Shown: positions 11,502 to 20,036, counted from the stretch's first letter. The stretch: 64,000 bases of DNA from Bacteroidota bacterium (GCA_013288745.1 JABDBG010000001.1:1-64000), one strand, 5' to 3'. Made by a program: numbers and translations. The notes: generated from the sequence alone by a model not told the origin.

Positions 11502-11644
11502 TAAGAATTAATAATTAAGAATTAATAATTCCATCAAATTAAAGAGTAGCCTTTTTCCTGATAGTGAGAAAATTTATCCAAAAGATCAAACAAGTTTGAT
11601 CTGAAAAAATTCTTAATTATTAATTCTTAATTCTTAATTAAAAT
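11502..11644. repeat. Inverted pair of AATTAAGAATTAATAATT microrepeats between aroB and the DAHP synthase gene
   Basis: AATTAAGAATTAATAATTAAGAATTAATAATT and AATTCTTAATTATTAATTCTTAATTCTTAATTA. Confidence 0.8.
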
Positions 11645-11645
11645 T

Positions 11646-12734
11646 CTAGGAGTTCATTATTTTATTCTGGTGATTGATCGATTCTAAGTGAACGGCATCG
11701 TAATATTTTTCTACGAACTCTTTACTTAGACCTAATCCTTCACCTTTTTTGAAAGCTCTTTCTAACAATTCGTTCCAACGATTTGTTTGCAAGATGGTAA
11801 TGTTATTATCTTTTTTGTATTGACCGATCTTATCAGCGATTTTCATACGGTTGCTCAATAATAAAAGTAATTCATCATCAACATGGTTGATCTGCTCTCT
11901 TAGTGTAGCCAATGCCGTTAGGAACTCTTGCTTATCGGTTGTTTCAGAACGCCATGTTAGTGCATCCAATATTTCAGCCAAACGCTCAGGAGTAATTTGT
12001 TGTTTAGCATCGCTCCATGCATTATCCGGATCAATATGACTTTCGATCATGATACCATCAAATCCAAGATCGATACTTTTTTGAGAAACCGATTGTAAGA
12101 TATCTCTGCGGCCGCTGATATGAGATGGATCACAGATCAATAACATTTCAGGGAACCTGCGTTTCATTTCAATTGGCAAATGCCACATTGGAGCATTACG
12201 GTATTCTGTATTACCATAGTTAGAGAATCCACGGTGGATCATACCAACTTGTTTTAAACCTGCTTTTTGTAAACGCTCGATACCACCACTCCATAATTCA
12301 AGATCAGGATTGATAGGATTTTTGATCAACACAGGCACATCAACACCACGCAATGCATCAGCAACTTCCTGCACACTGAAAGGGTTAACGGTTGTTCTTG
12401 CACCAACCCAAAGCATATCTACACCAAAGCTCAACGCATCCTCTACGTGTTTCGCTGTAGCAACTTCTACTGTTATAGGTAAACCTGTAATTTTTTTAGC
12501 TTGTACTAACCAAGGCAGACCTTTTACACCGATCCCTTCAAACAATCCTGGTTTAGTGCGTGGTTTCCAGATACCGGCACGTAAAATATCGATCTTACCG
12601 GTCTTTGCTAAACGTGTAGCTGTTTCAATCACTTGTTCTTCAGTTTCAGCACTACAAGGGCCACTGATTATCAATGGACGCTTGTTCCATTTTTCTTGTA
12701 TTAGGTCTTTCATCGGTTTTGTTTCTGTTTGCAT
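11646..12734 (-). CDS. Bifunctional DAHP synthase / chorismate mutase
   Basis: N-terminal GPCSAETEEQ...LRAGIWKPRTKPG (KDO8P/DAHP synthase type); C-terminal chorismate mutase (TLREQINHVDDELLLLLSNRMKIADKIGQYK). Confidence 0.93.
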   Translation of the reverse strand: MQTETKPMKDLIQEKWNKRPLIISGPCSAETEEQVIETATRLAKTGKIDILRAGIWKPRTKPGLFEGIGVKGLPWLVQAKKITGLPITVEVATAKHVEDALSFGVDMLWVGARTTVNPFSVQEVADALRGVDVPVLIKNPINPDLELWSGGIERLQKAGLKQVGMIHRGFSNYGNTEYRNAPMWHLPIEMKRRFPEMLLICDPSHISGRRDILQSVSQKSIDLGFDGIMIESHIDPDNAWSDAKQQITPERLAEILDALTWRSETTDKQEFLTALATLREQINHVDDELLLLLSNRMKIADKIGQYKKDNNITILQTNRWNELLERAFKKGEGLGLSKEFVEKYYDAVHLESINHQNKIMNS

Positions 12735-12821
12735 TGTAAAATTAGTTTTATATTAGCAATCTTTCATTTATTTAATGTATTGATTTTTATATACTTATAA
12801 TAAAAATACAATATTTTGTTT

Positions 12822-13676
12822 CTATTTTTCTCTGTCCAATACCTTCTTGATCTTATTGGCATTTTCCATTAGTTCCGCAAGGTACTCATAATTCTCCTTT
12901 TCTAAGCAAGATTTGAATTTTCTTAGCTGTGCGATATGTTCGTTTAAAACATCTAATACATTCTCTCTATTCTGCATAAATATCGGTGCCCACATAGCCG
13001 GATTGCTCCTTGCCAAACGAACCGTACTTTCAAAACCACCGCCTGCTAATTCAAAAATGGCATCTTCTTCTTTTTCTTTCTCCAATACTGTATTCGCTAA
13101 CGCGAAAGAAGTAATGTGAGAAATATGACTTACATATGCTGCATGAATATCATGATTGGCTGCATCCATGTAAATGATGTGCATGCCTAATTTTTTGTAA
13201 ATAGTTTCTACCAATTCTTCCGCAGCTTTATCACTTTTTTCTTTTTCACAAATAACACAGGCTCTCCCTTTAAATGCATTTTCTTTTACCGCTGCTTCCG
13301 GACCGCTGAATTCTGTACCCCACATCGGATGTGTTGCAACAAAACGTTTACGCATCGGATGATTTGCCAAAGCTTTACACAAAGCATTTTTTGTTGAACC
13401 TGCATCTACTACAATCTGTTTATCGGTGATCATGTTCATGATCTTTTCCATCATTGGAATAGTTGCATCAACAGGTATGGCTACATAAATAAAATCACTT
13501 TGCTTAACCGCATCTTCCAACGACATCGCTTCATCGATCAATCCTAAAGCCAAAGCTTTTTGTTCGCTCTCCTTCGTTCTGCTTACACCAATTACTTTAG
13601 TAGCAAAGCCGTGCTCTTTCATTGCTAATGCAAATGAACCGCTGATCAAACCAACACCTACTATAGTTACTGTCAT
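12822..13676 (-). CDS. tyrA: Prephenate dehydrogenase
   Basis: GVGLISGSFALAMKEHGF nucleotide-binding start; THPMWGTEFSGPEAA. Confidence 0.92.
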   Translation of the reverse strand: MTVTIVGVGLISGSFALAMKEHGFATKVIGVSRTKESEQKALALGLIDEAMSLEDAVKQSDFIYVAIPVDATIPMMEKIMNMITDKQIVVDAGSTKNALCKALANHPMRKRFVATHPMWGTEFSGPEAAVKENAFKGRACVICEKEKSDKAAEELVETIYKKLGMHIIYMDAANHDIHAAYVSHISHITSFALANTVLEKEKEEDAIFELAGGGFESTVRLARSNPAMWAPIFMQNRENVLDVLNEHIAQLRKFKSCLEKENYEYLAELMENANKIKKVLDREK

Positions 13677-13697
13677 AATTAATTTATTATTTTGATG

Positions 13698-13767
13698 GAA
13701 CGCAGATTTTTATGATTATTATGATTTTATCATGATTGCATCTTGACGATCATGATGATCAGCGTTC
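13698..13767. repeat. 70-bp REP/MITE-like element with GAACGCAGAT/ATCAGCGTTC ends
   Basis: terminal inverted repeat 9/10; ATGATTATTATGATTTTATCATGAT interior. Confidence 0.7.
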
Positions 13768-14915
13768 GATCCTTTTATTCTTGCAATTGCGTCTTCAAAC
13801 CTTTCGATACTTCCGCACAAACTAACACGAATATATTTATCGCCTGCATTTCCGAATATGCCACCGGGTGTGATAAATACATTTGCATTGTACAATACTT
13901 CATCAGCCAATTCATATCCGTCTTTATACTTCGCAGGTATCTTTGCCCACATGAACATCCCTACCTGGTCTTTTGAATAAGTGCAGTTCAACAGATCTAA
14001 CAGCTCATATACTTTTTCTCTTCTTGAATTGTATACTTTGTTCACACTATCGTGCCAGTCTTTTCCTAAGCTCAACGCCTTTGCTGAAGCCAGTTGTAAC
14101 GGTAAAAACATTCCGCTATCCATATTACTTTTAAAGCGTAATACTTCATCAATCCTATCTTTAGCGCCTACTAACATACCTATTCTCCAGCCGGCCATAT
14201 TATGTGATTTGCTTAAAGAATTCAATTCGATCACAATATCTTTTGCACCTTCAACGCTTAACAAACTCAATGGTTCTTCATTCAAAATAAAACTGTATGG
14301 ATTATCATGAACGATCAAAATATTATGTCTTTTACCGAAGGCAACGATCCTTTCGAATAATTTTCTGTTGCCGTTTTGTCCGGTTGGCATTTGCGGATAA
14401 TTCACAAACATCAATTTTACTTTGCTTAGATCTTTTCTTTCTAATTCAGCAAAATTCGGTTCGTAATGATTTTCTTCTTTCAGGTCATAATCAACACAAG
14501 TACCATTGGCTATTTTAACCGCGCTTCTGTAGGTTGGATAGCCGGGATTTGGTACCAATGCTTCATCACCTTCATTCAAATACGTCATACAGATATGCAT
14601 GATACCTTCTTTACTACCGATCAATGGTAAAATTTCTGTATCAACATTCAGCTCAACATTGTACCATTTTTTATACCAGTCGCTAATTGCTTTGCGCAAG
14701 ATCGGCGAGCCTTTGTAATTCTGATACGCATGTACATTCGGCTTTACGCTTTCTTCACTTAACACTTTGATCACATCGGGATGCGGCGGCAGATCAGGAC
14801 TACCGATACCCAGATTGATTACCTGTTTGCCGGCTTTATTCATTTCATCTATCTCTCTTAATTTAGTAGAGAAATAATATTCGCCGATGCCTTCTAATCT
14901 TTTTGCTGTTTTCAT
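13719..14915 (-). CDS. PLP-dependent class I/II aminotransferase in aromatic operon
   Basis: NLGIGSPDLPPHPDV, NYPQMPTGQNG, SLSKSHNMAGWRIG (PLP lysine region). Confidence 0.9.
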   Translation of the reverse strand: MKTAKRLEGIGEYYFSTKLREIDEMNKAGKQVINLGIGSPDLPPHPDVIKVLSEESVKPNVHAYQNYKGSPILRKAISDWYKKWYNVELNVDTEILPLIGSKEGIMHICMTYLNEGDEALVPNPGYPTYRSAVKIANGTCVDYDLKEENHYEPNFAELERKDLSKVKLMFVNYPQMPTGQNGNRKLFERIVAFGKRHNILIVHDNPYSFILNEEPLSLLSVEGAKDIVIELNSLSKSHNMAGWRIGMLVGAKDRIDEVLRFKSNMDSGMFLPLQLASAKALSLGKDWHDSVNKVYNSRREKVYELLDLLNCTYSKDQVGMFMWAKIPAKYKDGYELADEVLYNANVFITPGGIFGNAGDKYIRVSLCGSIERFEDAIARIKGSNADHHDRQDAIMIKS

Positions 14916-14957
14916 TTATGTTTTTATTACACGAATTTTATTCACTAATTACACTAA

Positions 14958-15833
14958 TTATTTTGGAGCGTTACCATTTTTATACACTCCATATACTTTC
15001 AGATCTTCTGTTAAAGCTTTCATGCTTTTGACTACTTTATTAAATTGTTTCAGGTCATCAAACTCAACATCTGCATGAAAAGAATATTTCCAATCACTAC
15101 CCGGTATTGGGAAAGATTGCAGCTTGCTTAAGTTCACTCCTTCATCCGCAATTTTTGTCAAAACCTTTGCCAGACTACCTTTTGAATGATCTGTATGAAA
15201 ATTAATCGAGGCTTTATTAGCATTTTCAATTTCATTTGCTACTTCTTCTCTCTGCAAGATTAAAAACCTTGTATAATTATGCTTGAGTGTTTGAATACCA
15301 GGAGCAATAATATCAAGATCATACAATTCAGCAGCTAACTTACTCGCTATCGCAGCAATATGTTTGCTTTTGTGTTGTTGAATATGTTTTGCACTCAACG
15401 CTGTATCTTCCGATTCTATTAATTTCCAATTGTATTTATCCAAAAAACCAAAGCATTGCTGAATGGCCATTGGATGAGAATGTACTTCTTTGATATCTTC
15501 TAAACTAACACCTTTGTTTACCAATAGATTTTGTTTGATCTGCAGGTAAACTTCTCCAACGATCTTCAGGTTGCTCTTTTGCAACAGATTGTAATTAGGC
15601 AAAATGCTTCCGGCAATTGAATTTTCTATTGCCATTACACCTCCATCGCTTTCTTTTTTGTTAGCAGCAATTTTAACCACTTCACGAAAAGTTGAGCAAC
15701 AAATAACTTCTACCTCTTTTCCAAAGAACTGTCTTGATGCTTCCTGATGAAAACTGCCCTCAAAACCCTGTATAGAAACCTTCACCTTCGAAGAGGCCGG
15801 TGTAGGATTGATTGATTTATTTATTTTATTCAT
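14958..15833 (-). CDS. pheA: Prephenate dehydratase with ACT domain (no chorismate mutase domain)
   Basis: VSIQGFEGSFHQEASRQFF, GVMAIENSIAGSI, NYTRFLIL; C-terminal ACT-like region LTKIADEGVNLSKLQSFPIPG. Confidence 0.93.
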   Translation of the reverse strand: MNKINKSINPTPASSKVKVSIQGFEGSFHQEASRQFFGKEVEVICCSTFREVVKIAANKKESDGGVMAIENSIAGSILPNYNLLQKSNLKIVGEVYLQIKQNLLVNKGVSLEDIKEVHSHPMAIQQCFGFLDKYNWKLIESEDTALSAKHIQQHKSKHIAAIASKLAAELYDLDIIAPGIQTLKHNYTRFLILQREEVANEIENANKASINFHTDHSKGSLAKVLTKIADEGVNLSKLQSFPIPGSDWKYSFHADVEFDDLKQFNKVVKSMKALTEDLKVYGVYKNGNAPK

Positions 15834-15867
15834 TTAGTTCGCTTGACCGTTAGGACTTTAGGTAAAC

Positions 15868-15899
15868 AAAGAATCCCAGCTATTTAGCCGGGATTCTTT
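15868..15899 (-). terminator. Intrinsic terminator/attenuator upstream of pheA
   Basis: minus-strand AAAGAATCCCGGCTAAATAGCTGGGATTCTTT hairpin followed by GTTTACC, 35 nt before the pheA ATG. Confidence 0.75.
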
Positions 15900-15930
15900 T
15901 ATGTTAATTAGTTATTTCTATTTTTCATTC

Positions 15931-16002
15931 TTAACAAAAGACTCCCGTACTATTTCTAAAATAGTAGCTAAAATAAAATCGAGTATTTGTTGTTAGTGCC
16001 AT
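15931..16002 (-). CDS. Leader peptide MALTTNTRFYFSYYFRNSTGVFC (23 aa, Phe/Tyr rich)
   Basis: codons TTT TAT TTT AGC TAC TAT TTT in tandem; lies between a promoter and a terminator, upstream of the Phe/Tyr biosynthesis operon. Confidence 0.75.
   Translation of the reverse strand: MALTTNTRFYFSYYFRNSTGVFC
15948..15966 (-). promoter_or_regulatory. Leader pause hairpin (regions 1:2 of the attenuator)
   Basis: TACTATTT-TAG-AAATAGTA 8-bp perfect stem overlapping the aromatic codons. Confidence 0.65.
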
Positions 16003-16011
16003 AATGAGTTG

Positions 16012-16042
16012 CAAAAATAAGTAAGGTAAATGTAATTGCAAA
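16012..16042 (-). promoter_or_regulatory. Bacteroidota sigma-ABfr-type promoter for the pheA leader
   Basis: minus strand TTTG (16039-16042), 19-nt spacer, TATTTTTG (16012-16019), matching TTTG-N17-23-TAnnTTTG. Confidence 0.65.
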
Positions 16043-16058
16043 ATAAATAAAACTAAAA

Positions 16059-16078
16059 CGCCCCTAGGAATAGGGGCG
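16059..16078 (-). terminator. Intrinsic terminator of the lipoprotein 1 gene
   Basis: minus CGCCCCTATTCCTAGGGGCG followed by TTTTAGTTTTATTT. Confidence 0.75.
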
Positions 16079-16153
16079 ACTTTAACGATTGCTTGCCATA
16101 TGAAAATCTTTAAACCGGATACTTCCAACAAACAATCTTTTTCCGGTCACTAA

Positions 16154-16366
16154 TTATTTCTTAGTAGTGTCAGCCATCATTTTAGTGGTGTCTTTTACCA
16201 TTTTAGATGAATCCATCTTAGTGGTGTCAGTTGCCATTTTAGTTGTATCAACAATTTTAGTTGAATCAACTTTAGTTGAATCAGTTGTTGCAGTTGCAGT
16301 TGTTGAACCACCGCCACAAGCAGTTAGAGCCGTAGCTACTACGATTACGAAAAGTACTTTTTTCAT
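16154..16366 (-). CDS. Small Ser/Thr/Lys/Asp-repeat lipoprotein, paralog 1
   Basis: MKKVLFVIVVATALTACGGG lipobox signal; DSTK/DTTK-type repeats. Confidence 0.8.
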   Translation of the reverse strand: MKKVLFVIVVATALTACGGGSTTATATTDSTKVDSTKIVDTTKMATDTTKMDSSKMVKDTTKMMADTTKK

Positions 16367-16524
16367 GCGTTAAGTTTTTAATTGTTAAGAGAGAGATTTA
16401 TATATATAATATACTTAATACTACAAATTTAAAAAGGTAACCCAGCATTTGAAAGAATTTTCAGTGCAGGATTACCTTTTTTTTAAATTTCGACCTGATT
16501 ATTATCAAATAATCGCAGTTTTAA

Positions 16525-16737
16525 TTATTTTTTAGTTGTATCAGCTACAACTTTAGTAGAATCTTTCTTAGTAGAATCAACAACAATTTTAGTTGTGTCA
16601 GTAGCTAATTTAGAAGAATCAACGATTTTAGTTGAATCAACTTTAGTTGAATCAGTTGTTGCAGTTGCAGTTGATGCACCACCACCACAAGCTGTTAGAG
16701 CAGCAGCAGTAACGAAAACGAAAAGTACTTTTTTCAT
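16525..16737 (-). CDS. Small Ser/Thr/Lys/Asp-repeat lipoprotein, paralog 2
   Basis: MKKVLFVFVTAAALTACGGG; near-identical to paralogs on either side. Confidence 0.8.
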   Translation of the reverse strand: MKKVLFVFVTAAALTACGGGASTATATTDSTKVDSTKIVDSSKLATDTTKIVVDSTKKDSTKVVADTTKK

Positions 16738-16865
16738 GTTTTTGGTTTTGAGTGTTAAAATTATATATAGCCCCTTAATACTAAGAACTAAAAAAGGTAA
16801 CCCGGCATTTTGAAAATATTTTCAAATGCCCGATTACCTTTTTTTATAAAGCTTTACCTGGTCTA

Positions 16866-17072
16866 CTATTTTTTAGTAGTATCAGCTACAGCAGTAGTTG
16901 AATCTTTCTTAGTTGAATCTACTGTTACTTTAGAAGCAGTCGAGTCAACTGTTACAATTTTAGTAGAATCTACTACTACTTTAGTTGAATCAGTTGTTGT
17001 TGAAGTTGAAGTTGATCCACCACAAGCTGTAAGTGCAGCAGCAGTAACGATAACGAAAAGTACTTTTTTCAT
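16866..17072 (-). CDS. Small Ser/Thr/Lys/Asp-repeat lipoprotein, paralog 3
   Basis: MKKVLFVIVTAAALTACGGS; same signal and repeat pattern. Confidence 0.8.
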   Translation of the reverse strand: MKKVLFVIVTAAALTACGGSTSTSTTTDSTKVVVDSTKIVTVDSTASKVTVDSTKKDSTTAVADTTKK

Positions 17073-17213
17073 GTTTTTGGTTTTAGAAAGTGTAAATTAT
17101 ATATATAATACACTTAATGTCAATTGTTAAAAAAAGTAACCCTGTTTTTTTAATTATTATTTTTCGTTAGTTTGGGTTACTATTATATATCAAACAGTAT
17201 TAATTAAAGAAGA

Positions 17214-17777
17214 GTGAGTACAACAGAACAAGAAAAGCAATTACTGGTAGGGCTTGCAGGGAATGATAAAAAAGCTATAGAAGCAATTTATCGGGAAAAT
17301 TACACTGTTATTCAGGGTTTTGTACTAAATAACAATGGCTCAGTAGATGATGCAAGGGATATTTTTCAGGAAGCTATGATCGTTTTATACGAAAAGGCAC
17401 TTTCGGGAACTTTTGAATTGCATTGTCAGATCAAAACATACATGTATTCTGTCTGCAGAAGATTATGGCTCAAAAGACTGCAACATGATCAAAAATTCAC
17501 TACAAAAGTGGAGAATCTGCTGGAAACAGTTCATGTAGAAGAAGAATTAGAGGATCATGAAAAAAAGAATACCGATTTTTTGATAATGGAATCAGCCATG
17601 AATAAGATCGGGGAACCTTGTAAAAGCTTACTAGACGCCTACTACCTGCAAAAGAAAAGTATGCAGGACATAGCGACTGAGTTTGGTTATACTAACGCAG
17701 ATAATGCAAAAACACAAAAATATAAATGCCTGGTAAGGCTTAAAAAAATATTCTTCGTATCTTATAAAAACGCTTAA
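17214..17777 (+). CDS. RNA polymerase sigma factor, sigma-70/ECF family
   Basis: GTG start; region 2 (DARDIFQEAMIVLYEKAL) and region 4-like (LLDAYYLQKKSMQDIATEFGYTNADNAKTQKYKCLVRLKK). Confidence 0.85.
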   Translation: MSTTEQEKQLLVGLAGNDKKAIEAIYRENYTVIQGFVLNNNGSVDDARDIFQEAMIVLYEKALSGTFELHCQIKTYMYSVCRRLWLKRLQHDQKFTTKVENLLETVHVEEELEDHEKKNTDFLIMESAMNKIGEPCKSLLDAYYLQKKSMQDIATEFGYTNADNAKTQKYKCLVRLKKIFFVSYKNA

Positions 17778-17788
17778 CAACAAAAAAA

Positions 17789-18892
17789 ATGGAAGACTTA
17801 TTAATATTAGAAAATCTTGAACGGTACGTAAGCGGAGAAATGTCGCAGCAGGAAAAGATCGCCTTTGAAGATTTGCGTAGAAACGATCCTCATGTTGATC
17901 AATTGGCTGTTGAACATTCTTACTTTTTACATGAACTGGATAGATATAGCGCTTTAAAAAACTACAGGCACTCTTTACATGAAGTAGAAAATAAACTGGC
18001 GGATGAAGGACTGATCACGCAACCACAAATAAAAGGTGCAGAAAAAGTTGTTTATTTATGGAAACGCTACAGGCGCTACATTGCTGTTGCAGCTTGTATT
18101 GCAGCATTGATATCTTTTGTTAGCACAGGCATCGTTGTAAATTATGCAAAAACATCCGGCAACGAAAATTACGAATTGTTGGTAAACAAGATCAACCAGA
18201 CAAATAACGAGATCTCGAAATTAAAAAGATCAACACAATTAAATAATGCACCTGCAAGAAAAGAACCTACTATCGATTACAGAGGTACCGGTTTTTTAAT
18301 TGATGGAAAAGGTTACCTGGTTACAAATGCACACGTTGTTGAGACAATGAAGAGCGTATATGTACAGGATGATAAAGGAAACTACTATTCAGCAGCTACG
18401 ATCTATTTAGATAAAAACTCTGATCTCGCAGTCCTTAAAATAAAAGACTCTGCGTTTAAAGCCTGTACCTCTTTACCCTACACGATTAAGAAAACAACTT
18501 CTGATCTGGGTGAACAAATATTCATTTTAGGCTTTCCTAAAAACGAAGTTGTTTATGGCGAAGGTTATTTAAGCGCTAATAGTGGTAATGATGGCGACTC
18601 TTCTGCATATCAGTTATCAATACCTGCTAATCCGGGTAATAGTGGCGGGCCGGTTATTAATAGCAATGGTGAGATCATCGGTATTATTACAGGTAAAGAC
18701 ACAAAAGCTGACGGTGTTGTGTATGCGATCAAATCAAAGAACATTTTTAATTTGATAGATGAAGCTAAGCAGGCCGATAGTACCAATAGCCTAAAGATAA
18801 AAATGCCTAACGGATACGGCCTAAGAGGAATGAACAGGGTTCAACAAGTGAAGAAAATGGAAGACTACGTATTTATGGTTGTAGGTAACTAA
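17789..18892 (+). CDS. Anti-sigma-like N-terminus + single TM + trypsin-like (HtrA/S1C-type) serine protease
   Basis: NLERYVSGEMSQQEKIAFEDLRRND N-term; TM YIAVAACIAALISFVSTGIVVNYA; protease motifs TNAHVVE, NSDLAVLKI, GNSGGPV; no PDZ seen. Confidence 0.82.
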   Translation: MEDLLILENLERYVSGEMSQQEKIAFEDLRRNDPHVDQLAVEHSYFLHELDRYSALKNYRHSLHEVENKLADEGLITQPQIKGAEKVVYLWKRYRRYIAVAACIAALISFVSTGIVVNYAKTSGNENYELLVNKINQTNNEISKLKRSTQLNNAPARKEPTIDYRGTGFLIDGKGYLVTNAHVVETMKSVYVQDDKGNYYSAATIYLDKNSDLAVLKIKDSAFKACTSLPYTIKKTTSDLGEQIFILGFPKNEVVYGEGYLSANSGNDGDSSAYQLSIPANPGNSGGPVINSNGEIIGIITGKDTKADGVVYAIKSKNIFNLIDEAKQADSTNSLKIKMPNGYGLRGMNRVQQVKKMEDYVFMVVGN

Positions 18893-18916
18893 GCTAATGC
18901 TGAAAACATACCAATA

Positions 18917-18953
18917 AAAAAGAGGTGAAAAATTAATTTCACCTCTTTTTATT
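18917..18953. terminator. Bidirectional terminator
   Basis: AAAAAGAGGTGAAA...TTTCACCTCTTTTT between convergent genes. Confidence 0.8.
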
Positions 18954-18986
18954 TTATTATAATTGTTTGCCCAATCCTAATAATTT

Positions 18987-19799
18987 TTATTTTTCCATTG
19001 ATTCAATTACTTCTGCAGTAACACCTGTAAAAGAGAATCCTCCGTCATGGAAAAGGTTTTGCATTGTTACCATTTTAGTCATATCGCTAAACATAGTAAC
19101 GCAATAATTAGCACAATCTTCAGCGCTTGCATTACCAAGCGGACTCATTTTTTCTGCATAGTTGATAAAGCCATCAAAGCCCTTAACACCGGATCCTGCT
19201 TTAGTACGTGTTGGAGATTGAGAGATCGTATTTACACGAACTTTTTTTCTTGTACCATAATAGTAACCAAAATTACGTGCAATACTTTCTAACATAGATT
19301 TTGCATCAGCCATATCATTGTAGTCAGGGAACACGCGTTGCGCAGCAATATAAGTAAGCGCTACAACAGAACCCCATTCGTTAATAGCATCCAGTTTCAA
19401 AGCGGTCTGCAATACCCTGTGCAAGCTGATCGCTGATATATCTAAACCTTTATGTGTAAAGTCATAATTATTTTCAGGATAAGATATCCCTTTACGAACA
19501 TTGATGCTCATTCCGATAGAATGAAGTATAAAATCAACGCCCCCACCAAAATGTTCCATTGATTTTGTCAATAGGTTCAATACATCTTCATCACTGCTAA
19601 CATCACAAGGTATCACCGGAGCATTTACAGCCTCAGCAAGCTTATTAATTTCACCAAGGCGCATTGCAATGGGTGCATTGGTTAATATTATCTGAGCGCC
19701 TTCTGCATGACAACGCAAAGCTGTTTTCCAGGCAATGGAGTTTTCATCCAGTGCGCCGAATATGATCCCTTTCTTACCTTTCAATAAATTGTATGACAT
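18987..19799 (-). CDS. fabI: Enoyl-[acyl-carrier-protein] reductase (NADH)
   Basis: LKGKKGIIFGALDENSIAWKTA, SDMTKMVTMQNLFHDGGFSFTGVT. Confidence 0.93.
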   Translation of the reverse strand: MSYNLLKGKKGIIFGALDENSIAWKTALRCHAEGAQIILTNAPIAMRLGEINKLAEAVNAPVIPCDVSSDEDVLNLLTKSMEHFGGGVDFILHSIGMSINVRKGISYPENNYDFTHKGLDISAISLHRVLQTALKLDAINEWGSVVALTYIAAQRVFPDYNDMADAKSMLESIARNFGYYYGTRKKVRVNTISQSPTRTKAGSGVKGFDGFINYAEKMSPLGNASAEDCANYCVTMFSDMTKMVTMQNLFHDGGFSFTGVTAEVIESMEK

Positions 19800-19936
19800 T
19801 GGTTAAATCGTTTTGAGCGGCAAAAATAGCATTCTAATTCTTTAAAGAAAAACTCTTTTTGATATTGATAATGATAAATATATATGAAAATGAAGTTTTT
19901 ATAGCTGTAACATTTCTATTTTTGGCTAAATCCCTC

Positions 19937-19944
19937 TATCTTTG
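19937..19944 (+). promoter_or_regulatory. -7 promoter element upstream of tRNA-Met
   Basis: TATCTTTG matches TAnnTTTG, 13 nt before the tRNA. Confidence 0.5.
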
Positions 19945-19956
19945 CCGTCCGAAAAT

Positions 19957-20030
19957 GTCGAGGTAGCTCAGCTGGTTAGAGCATCGGATTCATAACCCGA
20001 AGGTCGGCAGTTCAAGTCTGCTTCTCGATA
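19957..20030 (+). tRNA. tRNA-Met (anticodon CAT)
   Basis: acceptor GTCGAGG/TCTCGAT, D arm GCTC..GAGC, anticodon loop TTCATAA, T arm GGCAG-TTCAAGT-CTGCT. Confidence 0.95.
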
Positions 20031-20036
20031 CACAAA

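Noticed and set aside
15931-16131. 66-aa minus ORF as a protein gene
   Set aside because: The upstream part overlaps the promoter and terminator of the preceding gene; only the 23-aa C-terminal part from ATG 16002 fits the transcript model, so it was called as a leader peptide.
16167-17130. Plus-strand ORFs antisense to the three lipoproteins
   Set aside because: Low-complexity mirror frames of the DSTK repeats; the minus-strand frames have signal peptides and lipoboxes.
17214-18892. Ordinary DegQ/HtrA protease with no link to sigma
   Set aside because: Immediate adjacency to the sigma gene and the cytosolic anti-sigma-like N-terminus argue against it, though it is not excluded experimentally.
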